This document shows, piece after piece, positions 19,181 to 28,938 of a stretch of 64,000 bases of DNA. Numbering within the stretch: the first letter of the stretch is position 1; every line of letters begins with the position of its first letter. Both the position numbers and the translations under genes were made by a program. The notes beneath the pieces were generated by a model that was not told the DNA's origin, did not search any database, and saw only the letters and a list, made by a program, of their open reading frames with translations. The stretch comes from Neoroseomonas terrae. Its GTDB lineage: Bacteria; Pseudomonadota; Alphaproteobacteria; Acetobacterales; Acetobacteraceae. Location of the stretch: assembly GCF_018129025.1 (NCBI RefSeq), contig NZ_JAAEDI010000007.1, positions 62,001-126,000 on the forward strand. Reading direction: 5' to 3'.

Positions 19181-20299
19181 ATGGGCGCCTCCGCATCCGA
19201 CGCGGCCGTGACGGAAGGCGCGCCGACGCGCGCCGCCTATCTGGAAGTCCGCGACGCCGGCAAGCAGTTCGGCAGCTTCGTCGCACTGCAGCGGGTGAAC
19301 CTGGCCGTGCAGGCAGGGGAGTTCGTCACCTTCCTCGGGCCTTCCGGCTGCGGGAAGACGACGCTGCTGCGCGGTATCGCGGGGCTCGATCCCCCGACAA
19401 CGGGGCGCATCCTCCAGGGCGGCCGGGACATCACCCACCTGCCGCCTTCCGACCGCGACTTCGGCATCGTGTTCCAGTCCTATGCGCTGTTCCCGAACCT
19501 GACGGTCGCGCAGAACATCGCCTACGGCCTGCGCGGACCGGCCTGGCCGAAGGCGCGGGTGAAGGAACGGGTGAACGAGATGCTGGGCCTCGTCGGCCTA
19601 GCCGAGCACGCGCCGAAATATCCGGCGCAGCTTTCGGGAGGGCAGCAGCAGCGCGTCGCCCTCGCCCGCGCTCTGGCGACGGAGCCTGGATTACTGCTGC
19701 TGGACGAGCCGCTCTCGGCACTGGACGCCGTCGTGCGGCTGCATCTGCGGCAGGAGATCCGGTCGCTCCAGCAGCGCCTCGGCGTCACGACGATCATGGT
19801 CACGCATGACCAGGAGGAGGCGATGAGTGTCTCCGACCGCATCGTGGTGATGAGCCGCGGCAGGATCGAGCAGATCGGCAGCCCCGCCGAGATCTATACG
19901 CAGCCCGCCACACCCTTCGTTGCGAGCTTCGTCGGCCATTCCAGCCGCATCGAGGCCGTGGTCGATACCCCGCCGGGCACCGTCGTCGCGCAGGGCGTGC
20001 GGCTGCCGGCGACCGGTGCGCGGCTGATGCTCTACGGCGCGCGGGTGGTCTGCTTCATCCGGCCGGAGCATGTCCGGCTGCATCCCCACGATGCCGCGCC
20101 GGCGGGGGCGCTGATGGCGACCGTCACGGGGCTGGAGTTCCTCGGGCCGGTGGTGCGGTTGTCGCTGGAAGCCGGGCCGCTGCGGCTGCTCGCCTCCATC
20201 CCGCCGGCGGATCTCGCCGCGCTCGGCTCGCTGGCCGACGGCAAGGTGGCCGTGACGCTGCCGCCCGAGCATCTGCTGGTCTTCCCGGATGATGTCTGA
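19181..20299 (+). CDS. Putative 2-aminoethylphosphonate ABC transporter, ATP-binding protein
   Basis: A 372-residue importer ATPase with Walker A GPSGCGKT (53-60), signature LSGGQQQR, Walker [13 protein letters not shown], and a C-terminal TOBE-like regulatory domain (about 270-372) as in the PotA/FbpC group. The ATG at 19181 gives a normal N-terminus 10 bp after the binding-protein stop; the frame is open upstream only as a shadow. The last 11 bp overlap the permease gene. Confidence 0.92.
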   Translation: MGASASDAAVTEGAPTRAAYLEVRDAGKQFGSFVALQRVNLAVQAGEFVTFLGPSGCGKTTLLRGIAGLDPPTTGRILQGGRDITHLPPSDRDFGIVFQSYALFPNLTVAQNIAYGLRGPAWPKARVKERVNEMLGLVGLAEHAPKYPAQLSGGQQQRVALARALATEPGLLLLDEPLSALDAVVRLHLRQEIRSLQQRLGVTTIMVTHDQEEAMSVSDRIVVMSRGRIEQIGSPAEIYTQPATPFVASFVGHSSRIEAVVDTPPGTVVAQGVRLPATGARLMLYGARVVCFIRPEHVRLHPHDAAPAGALMATVTGLEFLGPVVRLSLEAGPLRLLASIPPADLAALGSLADGKVAVTLPPEHLLVFPDDV

Positions 20300-21974
20300 C
20301 GCGGCCCTGTCCCGGCCCCGCCTCTCCCTCGACCAGGCGTTGATGCGCGGCGGGCTGTGGCTCGCCGCGGGCTTCCTGGCGATCTTCCTGGTGCTGCCGC
20401 TCGGTGCCCTGCTGATGCGCGCGTTCGAGACGCCGCAGGGTGGCTTCGCGGGCCTCGCGAACCTCGCCGCCTATGTCACCACGCCGGCTCTGCTCGTCGC
20501 GGCGTGGAACAGCGTGTGGACGGCGGCGCTGACCGCGCTGATCGTCGTGCCGCTCGCCTTCGCCTTCGCCTATGCGCTGACGCGATCCTGCATGCCGACG
20601 AAGCCGCTGTTCCGCGCAGTGATGATGCTGCCGCTGCTGGCCCCTTCCCTGCTGCCGGCGCTCGCCCTGATCTACCTGTTCGGCAACCAGGGCATGCTGC
20701 GCGGGCTACTGATGGGCAACAGCATCTACGGGCCGATCGGCATCGTCGTCGCGCAGGTCTTCCACTGCTTTCCCTCGGCGGCGCTGATCCTCTCGGTCGC
20801 GCTGTCCACCGCCGATGCGCGGCTGTACGAGGCGGCGGCGGCGCTGAAGGCATCCCGCGCGCGCATCTTCCGGACGGTGACGCTGCCTGGCGCGCGCTAT
20901 GGCCTCGTCTCCGCCTTCGTCGTCGTCTTCACCCTGGTCGTCACGGATTTCGGCATTCCGAAAGTGATCGGCGGCCAATTCCCGGTGCTCGCCACCGATG
21001 TCTACAAGCAGGTCGTCGGGCTGCAGAACTTCAACATGGGTGCGGTGGTCGGGCTGGTGCTGCTGCTGCCTGCAGTGATCGCCTATGCGCTCGACCGCTG
21101 GGCGACGCGGCAGCGCGCGGCGACGCTGTCCGGCCGCGCCGTGCCGCTGCGCCCCGCGCCGCGGCGCGCGCGGGACCTGCCGCTGCTCGCGCTCTGCCTG
21201 GTCGTCGCGGCGCTGCTGGTCGGCATCGTCGGCGTGGCTGTCTGGGGTTCGCTGATCCGCTTCTGGCCGTACAATCTATCGCTCACGCTCGACAACTACG
21301 ACTTCACGCGCTTCGACGCGGCGGGGTGGAGCACGGTGTGGCTGTCGGTACGGATGGCGGCGCTGGTTGCGATGATCGGCAGCGTCATCGTCTTCACCAT
21401 CGCCTATGTGCTGGAACGCGGGCGGCAGGACGGCGCGTTGCCGGGGATGGTTCGCTTCGCGGCATCAGTGCCGCTCGCTGTCCCGGGGCTGGTGCTCGGG
21501 CTCGCCTATGTCATGTTCTTCAACCACCCGGCCAATCCGCTCGGCTTCCTCTACGGGACGCTGGCGATCCTGGTGCTGAATTCGCTCGTCCACTTCTACA
21601 CGGTCTGCCATCTGACGGCGGTGACGGCGATCCGTCAGCTCGACCCGGAATTCGAGGCGGTGGGTGCCTCCATGCGCGTGCCGGTCTGGGTGACCTTCTG
21701 GCGCGTGACGGTGCCGATCTGCCTGCCGGCGATCCTGGAGATCGCGGTGTACCTGTTCGTCAGCGCCATGACGACGGTCAGCGCGGTGATCTTCCTCTAC
21801 GGCCCCGACACCAAGCCTGCGTCGATCGCCGTGGTGCATATGGACGAGGCCGGGCAGGCCAGCGCGGCAGCGGCAATGGCCGTGGTGATCCTGGGGGTCA
21901 CGACGGCGGCGAAGCTGGGGCAACTGGCCGTCGGCGCGGTGGTGGGCAGGGTGACGCAGGCGTGGCGGCGGTAA
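20289..21974 (+). CDS. Putative 2-aminoethylphosphonate ABC transporter, fused permease
   Basis: A 561-residue inner-membrane protein with two tandem binding-protein-dependent permease domains, each with about six helices and the EAA loop (first copy [15 protein letters not shown] near 180, second [16 protein letters not shown] near 455). The double-length permease is typical of the FbpB/putative 2-AEP class. It starts 11 bp inside the ATPase gene (ATG at 20289, a second ATG at 20292). No phosphonate catabolism genes are in view. Confidence 0.9.
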   Translation: MMSDAALSRPRLSLDQALMRGGLWLAAGFLAIFLVLPLGALLMRAFETPQGGFAGLANLAAYVTTPALLVAAWNSVWTAALTALIVVPLAFAFAYALTRSCMPTKPLFRAVMMLPLLAPSLLPALALIYLFGNQGMLRGLLMGNSIYGPIGIVVAQVFHCFPSAALILSVALSTADARLYEAAAALKASRARIFRTVTLPGARYGLVSAFVVVFTLVVTDFGIPKVIGGQFPVLATDVYKQVVGLQNFNMGAVVGLVLLLPAVIAYALDRWATRQRAATLSGRAVPLRPAPRRARDLPLLALCLVVAALLVGIVGVAVWGSLIRFWPYNLSLTLDNYDFTRFDAAGWSTVWLSVRMAALVAMIGSVIVFTIAYVLERGRQDGALPGMVRFAASVPLAVPGLVLGLAYVMFFNHPANPLGFLYGTLAILVLNSLVHFYTVCHLTAVTAIRQLDPEFEAVGASMRVPVWVTFWRVTVPICLPAILEIAVYLFVSAMTTVSAVIFLYGPDTKPASIAVVHMDEAGQASAAAAMAVVILGVTTAAKLGQLAVGAVVGRVTQAWRR

Positions 21975-21976
21975 GG

Positions 21977-22001
21977 CCGGGAGGGGCGCCGCCCCTCCCG
22001 G
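21977..22001 (+). terminator. Terminator hairpin 1 after the phosphonate transporter
   Basis: A perfect 11-bp stem (arms 21977-21987 and 21991-22001, loop of 3) starts 2 bp after the permease stop. It has the same GGGAGGGGC core as the hairpin at 13661-13683. Confidence 0.75.
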
Positions 22002-22011
22002 ACCCACCCCG

Positions 22012-22033
22012 CCAAAGGCCGAAGGGCCTTTGG
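22012..22033 (+). terminator. Terminator hairpin 2 after the phosphonate transporter
   Basis: A perfect 9-bp stem (CCAAAGGCC paired with GGCCTTTGG, loop GAAG) follows the first hairpin by 10 bp. The double-hairpin module looks like a stereotyped 3'-end element. Confidence 0.6.
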
Positions 22034-22549
22034 AAACCAATACTTGGCGCCGGGCAACAAGGGTGGAGAACAGTGCCGAGGCCCGCTTTCGTGCGCGAAA
22101 CGCGCCTGGAGGGGCAGCAGGCCTGCAGTGCCCGGTGCCAACAGATTGCGGTCCAGGATGCCCAGCATCCTGGCGGGGTGGTTCGGAGGCTCATACCCTC
22201 TTTTACCGAACTCACCTTGGCCCGGCGTGTTGAGGCCCGGCGACGTACGGCTCCGATTCCGGGTGACGTGTTCCGGTTGGTCCGCCCAGATGCTGAAGAC
22301 CACTCCTGTGGGACCAAGCCGTGCAAACAATCCGAGCCGGCGCGACGGCGCAACGCTATCCAACGTATCGCCAAGGACTGGGTGGTGCGGTTCAACATGA
22401 AGGAACTCATCCCGCGCCGACATCGGGTGGGGTGTATATCTGCACGCTCGACCGTGTCACTCTGATCGGCACACGGCTGCTTCCACATCTCAAGGCCATC
22501 TTGTCGTGAAGCAGTTGGTGGATTCGCCCACGAGGAGCCCGACCGCACC
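22034..22549. other. Gene-free stretch before the antiporter
   Basis: About 516 bp. Only short open frames with biased shadow-like composition occur, and none has a ribosome site or a recognisable product. It must hold the antiporter promoter if that gene is still transcribed. I see nothing else. Confidence 0.5.
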
Positions 22550-23808
22550 GTGACCTTTGCCGAAGGCGCGCTCGACCTCCCGCCGCTCGCACGCTTTGCA
22601 GTTCTCTTGCTCGGTATCATGGCGGTGCGGTGGGCATGCCCACGCCTGCGGCTGCCGGATTGCGTCGGATACATCCTCATCGGCGTCATCGTGGGACCGC
22701 ATCTTCTGGGCATCGTACCGCGCCACGCAGACGTCGCCGGTTTCTTTGCCGAGCTCGGCAAGCTGCTGCTGATGTTCTTCGTTGGCCTGGAAATCGACCT
22801 CAAGCAATTCGCGCTGGCCAAGCGGCGAGCGTTCGCCTTCGGCCTCGCGACCTTCGCCATACCGATGGCCGCCGGTACCGCGGTGGGCCTCGCTTTCGGC
22901 TACCAGTTGGTCGCTGCCCTGCTGATCGGTTCGCTGATCGCCTCGCACACGCTGATCGCCTTCCCGATGGTCGTCGCAGCCGGGCTGGCGGCGCGGGCAT
23001 CGGTGGTCGTGGCTGTTGGCGCAACAGTGCTCACCGACATGCTGGCCCTGTTGGTGCTGGCCGGCTGCCTGGCAACGCACCGCACCGCACCGGCTTCGCG
23101 CCCGCCGCGCTGCTCATCCAGATCGCCGAACTTGTTGTCTTTGCGGCGATCCTGCTCGGTGTGGTCGGGCCGCTGGCGCGACGCGTCGCCGCCGCGCTGG
23201 GCAACAGCGAGCAGGCCGGCTTCACGCTCCTGCTGGTCATTGTCAGCGTCGCGGCCATCGCGGCGGAAGCCATTCAACTCGAGGGCATCATCGGCGCTTT
23301 CCTGGCCGGGATCGCGGTGAACCATGCGGTGAGGTCGTCGAATGCCAAGGTAAAGCTTGAATTCCTTGGCAACAGCATCTTCATCCCCGCCTTTTTCATC
23401 GTGACGGGGTTCCTCATCGATCTGCGAATGCTCGGCCAGTCGCTGACCACGGACCTGCCGCTTGTTCTATCCATCGTCGGCACGCTGGTCGTGGGGAAAT
23501 GGGCGGCGGCCGAACTGTCGGGCCGCGGATTCGGCTTCGGCGCCACCGATCGCCTGTTGATGACGTCGCTGACATTGCCTCAGGTGGCAGCGACGCTCGC
23601 GGCTGCGCTGGTGGGATACGAAGCCGTGAACGCGGCCGGCGAGCAACTACTTGATGGCAGGATGCTGAATGCGGTGCTGGTGCTTGTCGTTGTCACCGCG
23701 GTGCTTGGGCCGGTACTGACACAGCGGGCGCTCACTCGCCTGCGCGGCCGGGCCAACCCGGATAGTCCGGAGCACTCGCCGCCCGTTACCCTGACGACAC
23801 GGGCGTGA
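22550..23808 (+). pseudogene. CPA2 cation:proton antiporter (KefB/NapA type), frameshifted
   Basis: Two overlapping frames together encode one monovalent cation:proton antiporter-2 membrane domain of about 417 residues. The first frame (GTG at 22550) gives LPDCVGYILIGVIVGPHLLG through LLVLAGCLATHRT. The second frame continues with GFAPAALLIQIAELV through the QLEGIIGAFLAGIAVN block to a stop at 23808. The switch falls at three tandem CACCG units (23078-23092). Removing one 5-bp unit restores a continuous protein, so the lesion looks like replication slippage or a sequencing error. Not in an operon with its neighbours. Confidence 0.85.
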
Positions 23809-23866
23809 CGTAGGCTCAGCCGGACTTCAGCTGTTGGCCACTGACCTTCTGCGCTGATGCTTCGGA

Positions 23867-25597
23867 TCAATGCACCCACAATCGGCGCTTGACCCACCGG
23901 ACGGGATCGCGAAGCAGTGCGGCCAGCCACGTCGTCTGTCCGGTCTCGATCCGCGCCCATCCTTCCATGCCGGGTCGGAACTCCGTGACATCGCTTTCCG
24001 TGATCCGCGCGACCACGCGGAAGACGTTGCGACCATCCACCACCTCGGCCATGGGCCGGATGCGCTCGACCACGGCTCCCCGGACACGGCCGGGTTCCGC
24101 TGCCATCGCGAAGCGGACCGGCTGGCCCTCGCGCAGCGCAGCGCTGTCCTCGTCCAGCACCAGCACTTCCGCGCGCAACGGCCCGGGCAGGGCGATCTCG
24201 AACAGCACCTGCCCGCGCGACAGTGCCTGGCCCAGGCTGCGGCGAAGATCACCCGCAATGATCAGACCGTCCGCGGGCGCGCGGATGTCCGCCAGGCGCA
24301 GCCGGTGTTCCAGCAGCGCCACCTGCGCCTCACTGCGTCGCGCCGCGAGCAGCGCGATCTGTTCCTGCGCCGGCTGTCCGCCCGCGCGTGCGACCGCGGC
24401 GTCACGCAAATCGTTCGCCGCCCGGGCGCGCGCCGCCGCCAGTTCCAGTTCCACGTCGCGCGTGCCGAGCCGGGCGAGCGATGTCCCGCCCTGACGGACG
24501 GTATCGCCGGGCTGCACCGCCGAAGCCTCCAGGATGCCATCGAAAGGTGCGGTGACCGCCTGCGCGTGGTCCGGCCGCAGGACGACCGGCGCCTCGACCA
24601 CGGCGGCGCGCGGCAGCACAGCGAGCACCGCGATCACTGCCGCCAAGCCGGCGACGAAGGCCCAGCGCCGCGACAGTCCGCGTCGCGATTCGGGCACGGC
24701 GGCCACGGCCCCCAGCAGCGTGGCCACCGGTCGCAGGCGCACGCTCAGGTCATCGTGGACGGCCGTACCGGGCGCGAAGGCAACCACGATGACCGCGCTA
24801 CCCGATGGCGACGGGACGGTCAGCAGCGCGTGCCGTCCCGCCTGCTCCGCGACGGCGCGTTCGGCGGGGCTGGTGGGCTCCTCGGCAAGGTGCGGCACAC
24901 CGCGATCGGCCGCCTCCTGTGCCAGGGACAGCAGCTGGCGCGGCAGCGGCGCGGCGGGCTCCATCTGCGGCTGGTCGGACAAGCCGAGCAGCCGCGCGCG
25001 CGGAAACACGATCGCGACGCGCTCGGCGCCCGGGATGCCGGCGGATTGGAGCAAGGCAGCCGCGTCATGCAGCCCGGCGGCGCGATCCGGCGCCGTCAGC
25101 AATGCTTCGGCCACGGCCGCGGCCAACGCCTGCGGCGCGCGTGCCTGGAACGCAGCCTCGACGGCGCCGGCCTCGGCGACGGCGCCGAGGAAGGCCAGGC
25201 GCTCCCGTGTGAGCGCGAGGTCCATCGGCAGCGCGGAGACGACTTCCAACACCAGCACCGAGTGCCGGCGCGCAGCGCCCGGCGGATCGGCGGGGCCGGT
25301 CGCCACCGCAAACACCCAGCGCCCGTGAACACCGGATGGCGCGGCGGCAATGCCGCGTCCGCTCGCCGCATCCTGCGCCAGCGCGGCCCAGCTCGCAGGC
25401 GCCGCCCCCCCATTCGCCGGCGCCAGAGCCTCCCAGACACCGGAGGTCGGCGCCAGCACGGCGCCCGCCTCGGCCATCGTCATCTCACGCCCAAGTTCTA
25501 GCAGGGCCTGCTCCCAGCCGGGATCGCGCCGCAGCAGCCGAAGCTGCGCCAGACGCTCGATCAGAGGGTCGGTCGGGCGTTGGGCCGGCGCGTTCAC
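23867..25597 (-). CDS. HlyD-family adaptor with large N-terminal GAF-like region
   Basis: A 576-residue protein with two parts. Residues 1-300 are predicted cytoplasmic, with an Ala-rich alpha/beta composition resembling one or two GAF-like domains. Residues 312-330 are one membrane helix. Residues 335-560 are a periplasmic adaptor module: split biotinyl-lipoyl motif (TAPFDGILEASAVQPGDTVR), a helical hairpin (about 385-430), then IRAPADGLI and a beta-barrel. It is last in the export cluster and overlaps the preceding adaptor by 4 bp. The GAF-like region could sense a signal or bind a partner inside the cell (inference). Confidence 0.85.
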   Translation of the reverse strand: MNAPAQRPTDPLIERLAQLRLLRRDPGWEQALLELGREMTMAEAGAVLAPTSGVWEALAPANGGAAPASWAALAQDAASGRGIAAAPSGVHGRWVFAVATGPADPPGAARRHSVLVLEVVSALPMDLALTRERLAFLGAVAEAGAVEAAFQARAPQALAAAVAEALLTAPDRAAGLHDAAALLQSAGIPGAERVAIVFPRARLLGLSDQPQMEPAAPLPRQLLSLAQEAADRGVPHLAEEPTSPAERAVAEQAGRHALLTVPSPSGSAVIVVAFAPGTAVHDDLSVRLRPVATLLGAVAAVPESRRGLSRRWAFVAGLAAVIAVLAVLPRAAVVEAPVVLRPDHAQAVTAPFDGILEASAVQPGDTVRQGGTSLARLGTRDVELELAAARARAANDLRDAAVARAGGQPAQEQIALLAARRSEAQVALLEHRLRLADIRAPADGLIIAGDLRRSLGQALSRGQVLFEIALPGPLRAEVLVLDEDSAALREGQPVRFAMAAEPGRVRGAVVERIRPMAEVVDGRNVFRVVARITESDVTEFRPGMEGWARIETGQTTWLAALLRDPVRWVKRRLWVH

Positions 25598-26421
25598 GGT
25601 GCCACCAGCCGCAGGTCGAACCCGGCCTCCAGCCCCGCCGGGATGGCACCGTCCGCATTATCGATGATGAACACGGCGCGGAACCGGCCGGACGCCGCGT
25701 CCATAACGGGGTCCATGTGACGCAATCGCGCCGGCACGGCACGGGACACGGGGTCGGACAGCATCAGTTGGTAGCTTTGGCCCAGACGCAATGCCGTCCA
25801 AGCCTGGGCGGGCACGTACAGCACCGCCTCGATCACCGCGAGATCGGCGACGGTTACCGGCCGGTCGGTGCGGGTCAGCGTGGCACCGGGAACGGTGTCC
25901 ACGCGCGTCACCACCCCGTCGAAAGGCGCGCGGATGACCGTCTGCGCCTGCTGCGCCAGCTCGAGTTCCAGCCGTTGCCGTTCGATGCGACGGCGTTCCT
26001 GCGCCGTCTCGGTCGCCGCGCGGGTCATCTCGACGCGCGCCCGAGCCTGACGGAGTTCCCAGTCCGTCGCGACGCCGCGGCCGGCGGCCTGTTGGGTGCG
26101 GCCGAGAACGACCTGCGCTTCCTCGAACTGGACCTGGGCCTGGCGCAGCTCGCCCTCGGCCTCCGCCGAGGCGCGTGCCAGCCCGATGCGCGCCGCCTGC
26201 ACCTGGTCGTCCAGGCGCAGCAGGACATCGCCACTCGTCACGCGCTGCCCCTCGACCACCAGCACTTCCAGCACGACGCCGTCGCTCTGCGGGCCGAGGG
26301 CGGCGAGGCGCTGGGGCCGTGTCGGGCCGCGGATCAGGCTCTCATCCTCCTCCGCGCTCAAGCGCAGCGGTGCCAGGGCAAACGGCAAGGCGACGAGCGA
26401 TCGGCGGTCGACGGGCGACAT
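25594..26421 (-). CDS. HlyD/RND-type periplasmic adaptor (short)
   Basis: A 275-residue membrane-fusion protein. The N-terminus (MSPVDRRSLVALPFALAPLRLSA) is a weak signal or anchor. Then come the half lipoyl motif VVLEVLVVEGQRVTSGDVLL, a coiled-coil hairpin (about 80-150, AEAEGELRQAQVQFEEAQ), the second half motif VIRAPFDGVVTRV, and a C-terminal barrel. It starts about 10 bp after the M50 gene and overlaps the GAF-HlyD gene by 4 bp. The frame is open upstream, but that part overlaps the M50 gene. A GTG 9 bp earlier is an alternative start. Confidence 0.88.
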   Translation of the reverse strand: MSPVDRRSLVALPFALAPLRLSAEEDESLIRGPTRPQRLAALGPQSDGVVLEVLVVEGQRVTSGDVLLRLDDQVQAARIGLARASAEAEGELRQAQVQFEEAQVVLGRTQQAAGRGVATDWELRQARARVEMTRAATETAQERRRIERQRLELELAQQAQTVIRAPFDGVVTRVDTVPGATLTRTDRPVTVADLAVIEAVLYVPAQAWTALRLGQSYQLMLSDPVSRAVPARLRHMDPVMDAASGRFRAVFIIDNADGAIPAGLEAGFDLRLVAP

Positions 26422-26431
26422 CGGTGGCACT

Positions 26432-28534
26432 CTACACTGCCAGCCGGCGCTGCAACGCCTGCCGGATGCGGCGCCAGGACTGGTCCAGCAGGGAGGCGGG
26501 CGGCAGGGCGATCCGTGCTTCGACCCGCGCGCCATGCCGCCAGGCGACGGAGGCCTCGGGCGCGACGCGCAGTTCAAACACCCGCTCGACCGGCCTCGCG
26601 GCGCCTTGGTCATCCGTGCGCGCCGGGATGCTGCCGCCATTGGCCAAAGCGAGGGCCGGCGATGGCAGGCTGTCGCGCGCCTCGATGGCCGGCCAGAGCG
26701 GTCGACCTTCGGTCTCGACAGCGCTGCCGCCCCGCAGGCGCAGCGCCATACGCACATCGTTGGTCGCAGCCAGGGCGGCGAGCACGGCGGGCCCGTCCCA
26801 TTGGTCCAGCACCAGCCGGACCTCCGCGGGCGCCTCGGACAGCAGCACGCCGAGCGGCCGCGCATCGTCGCGCCGCACCCATGCCCCCTTGAGGCTCTCC
26901 GCTCGCAGAGGTTCCCAGAGGGTACCGGGCGGCGCCGTCACCTCCCACTGCTCCCGTTCTGACTGAAGGCCGGCGATCTGGTTGGCCACCGCACGCTGGC
27001 GTTCGAGGGTCGAATCTACATGCTCGGTGCCGGTTGCGCGGGCGCGACGGCCCTCGATCGCGATGGCGGCTGCCTCGGCACGGAGCTGCGTCATCATTCG
27101 GTCGGTTTCGGGGTTCTGCAGGCGCAGCACGGGTGTGTCACCGGCCGGCCCGGGCTGGGCGACGGCGAGAAGCTGCCCATCGGTGCGCGGATATACGAAG
27201 GACAGGCCGGGGCGGATCACCACGCCCTCGACGACCACATGGTTGGGCAGCGGCAGCAGCGCGACGGCAGTGATGATGCCGGCAACCGCGGCGGCGAACA
27301 CCGTGGCGCGGGCCGGTGCCCGGCCGAAGGCGCCCGGTGCGGCTCGCGCCAGGCGCAACAGCGGCAGCGCCAGGAACAGCAGCGCGACCACCGAGGCCAC
27401 ACCACCCGCGAGCAGCCAGTGATGCCCGCCCGCCAGCCAGAAGATCGAGAGATAGATGGTCCAGCGATAGACCCAGGACCCCGCCGCATAGAGCCCGAGT
27501 GGCACATCCGCCGCCGCCGGCCAGCTGGCCATGCCGAAGGGTCCGAAAACCAGCCGGCCGAACGCCGCCTGCGCCCGCGCCATCAGGTTCGGGATGCCGA
27601 GCAGGTCCGACAGCACATAGTAGCCATCGAGCCGCGCCAGCGGGTTCAGGTTGAACAGCAGCGAGGAGACGGAGCAGATCACCACCAGGTCGAACATCCG
27701 CTCCCGCAGTGCCCCTGGCCCGAGCGCGGCCCAGGCGAGCGCGGCGAGGGCTGCAATCAGCAGGTCCGTCGCCACCCCAGCGAGGCCGACCGCCGCGCGC
27801 CGCCACGGGCTCCGCAGGAACCACGCCGAGGACGCGTCCACATAGGGCGCCGGCAGCAGGAACATGAACGACACGCCCCAGGGATGCGCGCCGACCGTCA
27901 GCCCTTCCGCCGCCGCCATGCGGTCCGCGGCGACAGCGTGGCCTGCCTCATGCAGCAGCTTGGCGCCGATGAAGAGCAGATAGCCTATGATGAGGTCGCC
28001 GACGCCGAGATCGCCATAGCGGGCGACATGCGCGGCGAGTTCGGGGCCCCTGCCCGCCCAGGCGATGGCTGCTCCGACGATCAGGGCAAGCAGAACTAGC
28101 GCACCGGCCGGGGTGTAGAGCCAGCCGAGCAGCGGTCGGAACACCGGCATCACGACGCCCATGTCGCCGATACGACATCGCGTGAAGGCCAACCCGGCAA
28201 CGGCCTTGATCGCGGCATTGCCCTGGCGCTGCGGCGGCCGCGCCCCGGGCACAACGATCAGCCCCGCCGCCATCATGCCACCGATGCCGCGCAGCAGGCC
28301 GTCCCGGTCCTCGCCGTTCGCGGCGCGACCGATCGCCTCCTCCACCGTGGTCCGGCCATCGAACGAGGCGACGATCAAATAGAGTTGGGGCGAGGCCCGG
28401 AAATACCGGCCGGTCGTAGGGTTGTGGAATACCCAGAGCGGCCGTCGTCCACTGTCGATCCGCCGCGCTGCAATGCCGGCGGCCAGCCGCGGGCGGACGC
28501 CGAGCAGCGCCGCGGCCGGATCCGGCGCGATCAG
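26432..28534 (-). CDS. M50 (site-2 protease family) membrane protein with adaptor-like C-terminus
   Basis: A multipass inner-membrane protein. The zinc motif HEAGH is at about residues 195-199, and the second-helix motif NLNPLARLDGYY is about 110 residues later. The last third is a periplasmic HlyD-like module (VVIRPGLSFVYPRTDGQL, coiled coil, barrel). The classical start is a TTG at 28378 (648 aa), but coding clearly continues 52 codons upstream (RPRLAAGIAARR, PLWVFHNPTTGRYFRASPQ), a domain usual in these proteins. There is no ATG, GTG or TTG there. A CTG at 28534 overlaps the preceding TGA as CTGA, like the ATGA overlaps nearby, so I infer a CTG start (700 aa). It may act as the export channel base or process the cargo. 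Confidence 0.85.
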   Translation of the reverse strand: MIAPDPAAALLGVRPRLAAGIAARRIDSGRRPLWVFHNPTTGRYFRASPQLYLIVASFDGRTTVEEAIGRAANGEDRDGLLRGIGGMMAAGLIVVPGARPPQRQGNAAIKAVAGLAFTRCRIGDMGVVMPVFRPLLGWLYTPAGALVLLALIVGAAIAWAGRGPELAAHVARYGDLGVGDLIIGYLLFIGAKLLHEAGHAVAADRMAAAEGLTVGAHPWGVSFMFLLPAPYVDASSAWFLRSPWRRAAVGLAGVATDLLIAALAALAWAALGPGALRERMFDLVVICSVSSLLFNLNPLARLDGYYVLSDLLGIPNLMARAQAAFGRLVFGPFGMASWPAAADVPLGLYAAGSWVYRWTIYLSIFWLAGGHHWLLAGGVASVVALLFLALPLLRLARAAPGAFGRAPARATVFAAAVAGIITAVALLPLPNHVVVEGVVIRPGLSFVYPRTDGQLLAVAQPGPAGDTPVLRLQNPETDRMMTQLRAEAAAIAIEGRRARATGTEHVDSTLERQRAVANQIAGLQSEREQWEVTAPPGTLWEPLRAESLKGAWVRRDDARPLGVLLSEAPAEVRLVLDQWDGPAVLAALAATNDVRMALRLRGGSAVETEGRPLWPAIEARDSLPSPALALANGGSIPARTDDQGAARPVERVFELRVAPEASVAWRHGARVEARIALPPASLLDQSWRRIRQALQRRLAV

Positions 28535-28938
28535 AACAGGAAGTCCACCCGCCGGCCGCCGCCCTCGCAGCGACCGGTGCCGCCACCGTCCAGGCCGCGT
28601 GGTGGGTTCAGCAGCCGGAAGCGGCAGCCCATCACCGACACGCCGCTGGTGTCCGCGATGTTGCCAACGAGGTCGGTGCCACCGCCGACCAGCGGCTGCC
28701 CCGTCGCCATGATCGGCACGACGACCGGCTGCTGTTCCGTCGCCAGAAGCCCCGTCAGCACGGTGCCGTCGGCGGCGACGAGTTCCATCTGCGTGCCGCC
28801 CTGCACCGGCGTTGCCGCGGCCGGCACGGTGCGGGGGCTGTCGGTCAGCCCCCGCGTCTCGGCACCTGAAAGGCGGGTCGATTCAGGTGCGCAGCCGGCC
28901 ACCAGCGTGGCGGCGAGGACAATGAGTCGCGGGGTCAT
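28531..28938 (-). CDS. Small lipoprotein of the export cluster
   Basis: A 135-residue protein. The N-terminus MTPRLIVLAATLVAGCAPES is a lipobox leader (LVAGC, lipidated Cys at 16). The mature part is Gly/Thr-rich beta sequence (GTQMELVAADGTVLTGLL) with two further cysteines (MGCRF and GRCEGG) that may form a disulfide. It overlaps the TolC gene by 4 bp, and its stop overlaps the inferred CTG start of the M50 gene. It may be an outer-membrane accessory of the export complex. Family not recognised. Confidence 0.8.
   Translation of the reverse strand: MTPRLIVLAATLVAGCAPESTRLSGAETRGLTDSPRTVPAAATPVQGGTQMELVAADGTVLTGLLATEQQPVVVPIMATGQPLVGGGTDLVGNIADTSGVSVMGCRFRLLNPPRGLDGGGTGRCEGGGRRVDFLF

Noticed and set aside
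22321-22509. Small plus-strand frame in the stretch before the antiporter
   Set aside because: No ribosome site and no recognisable product; neighbouring frames are equally open.
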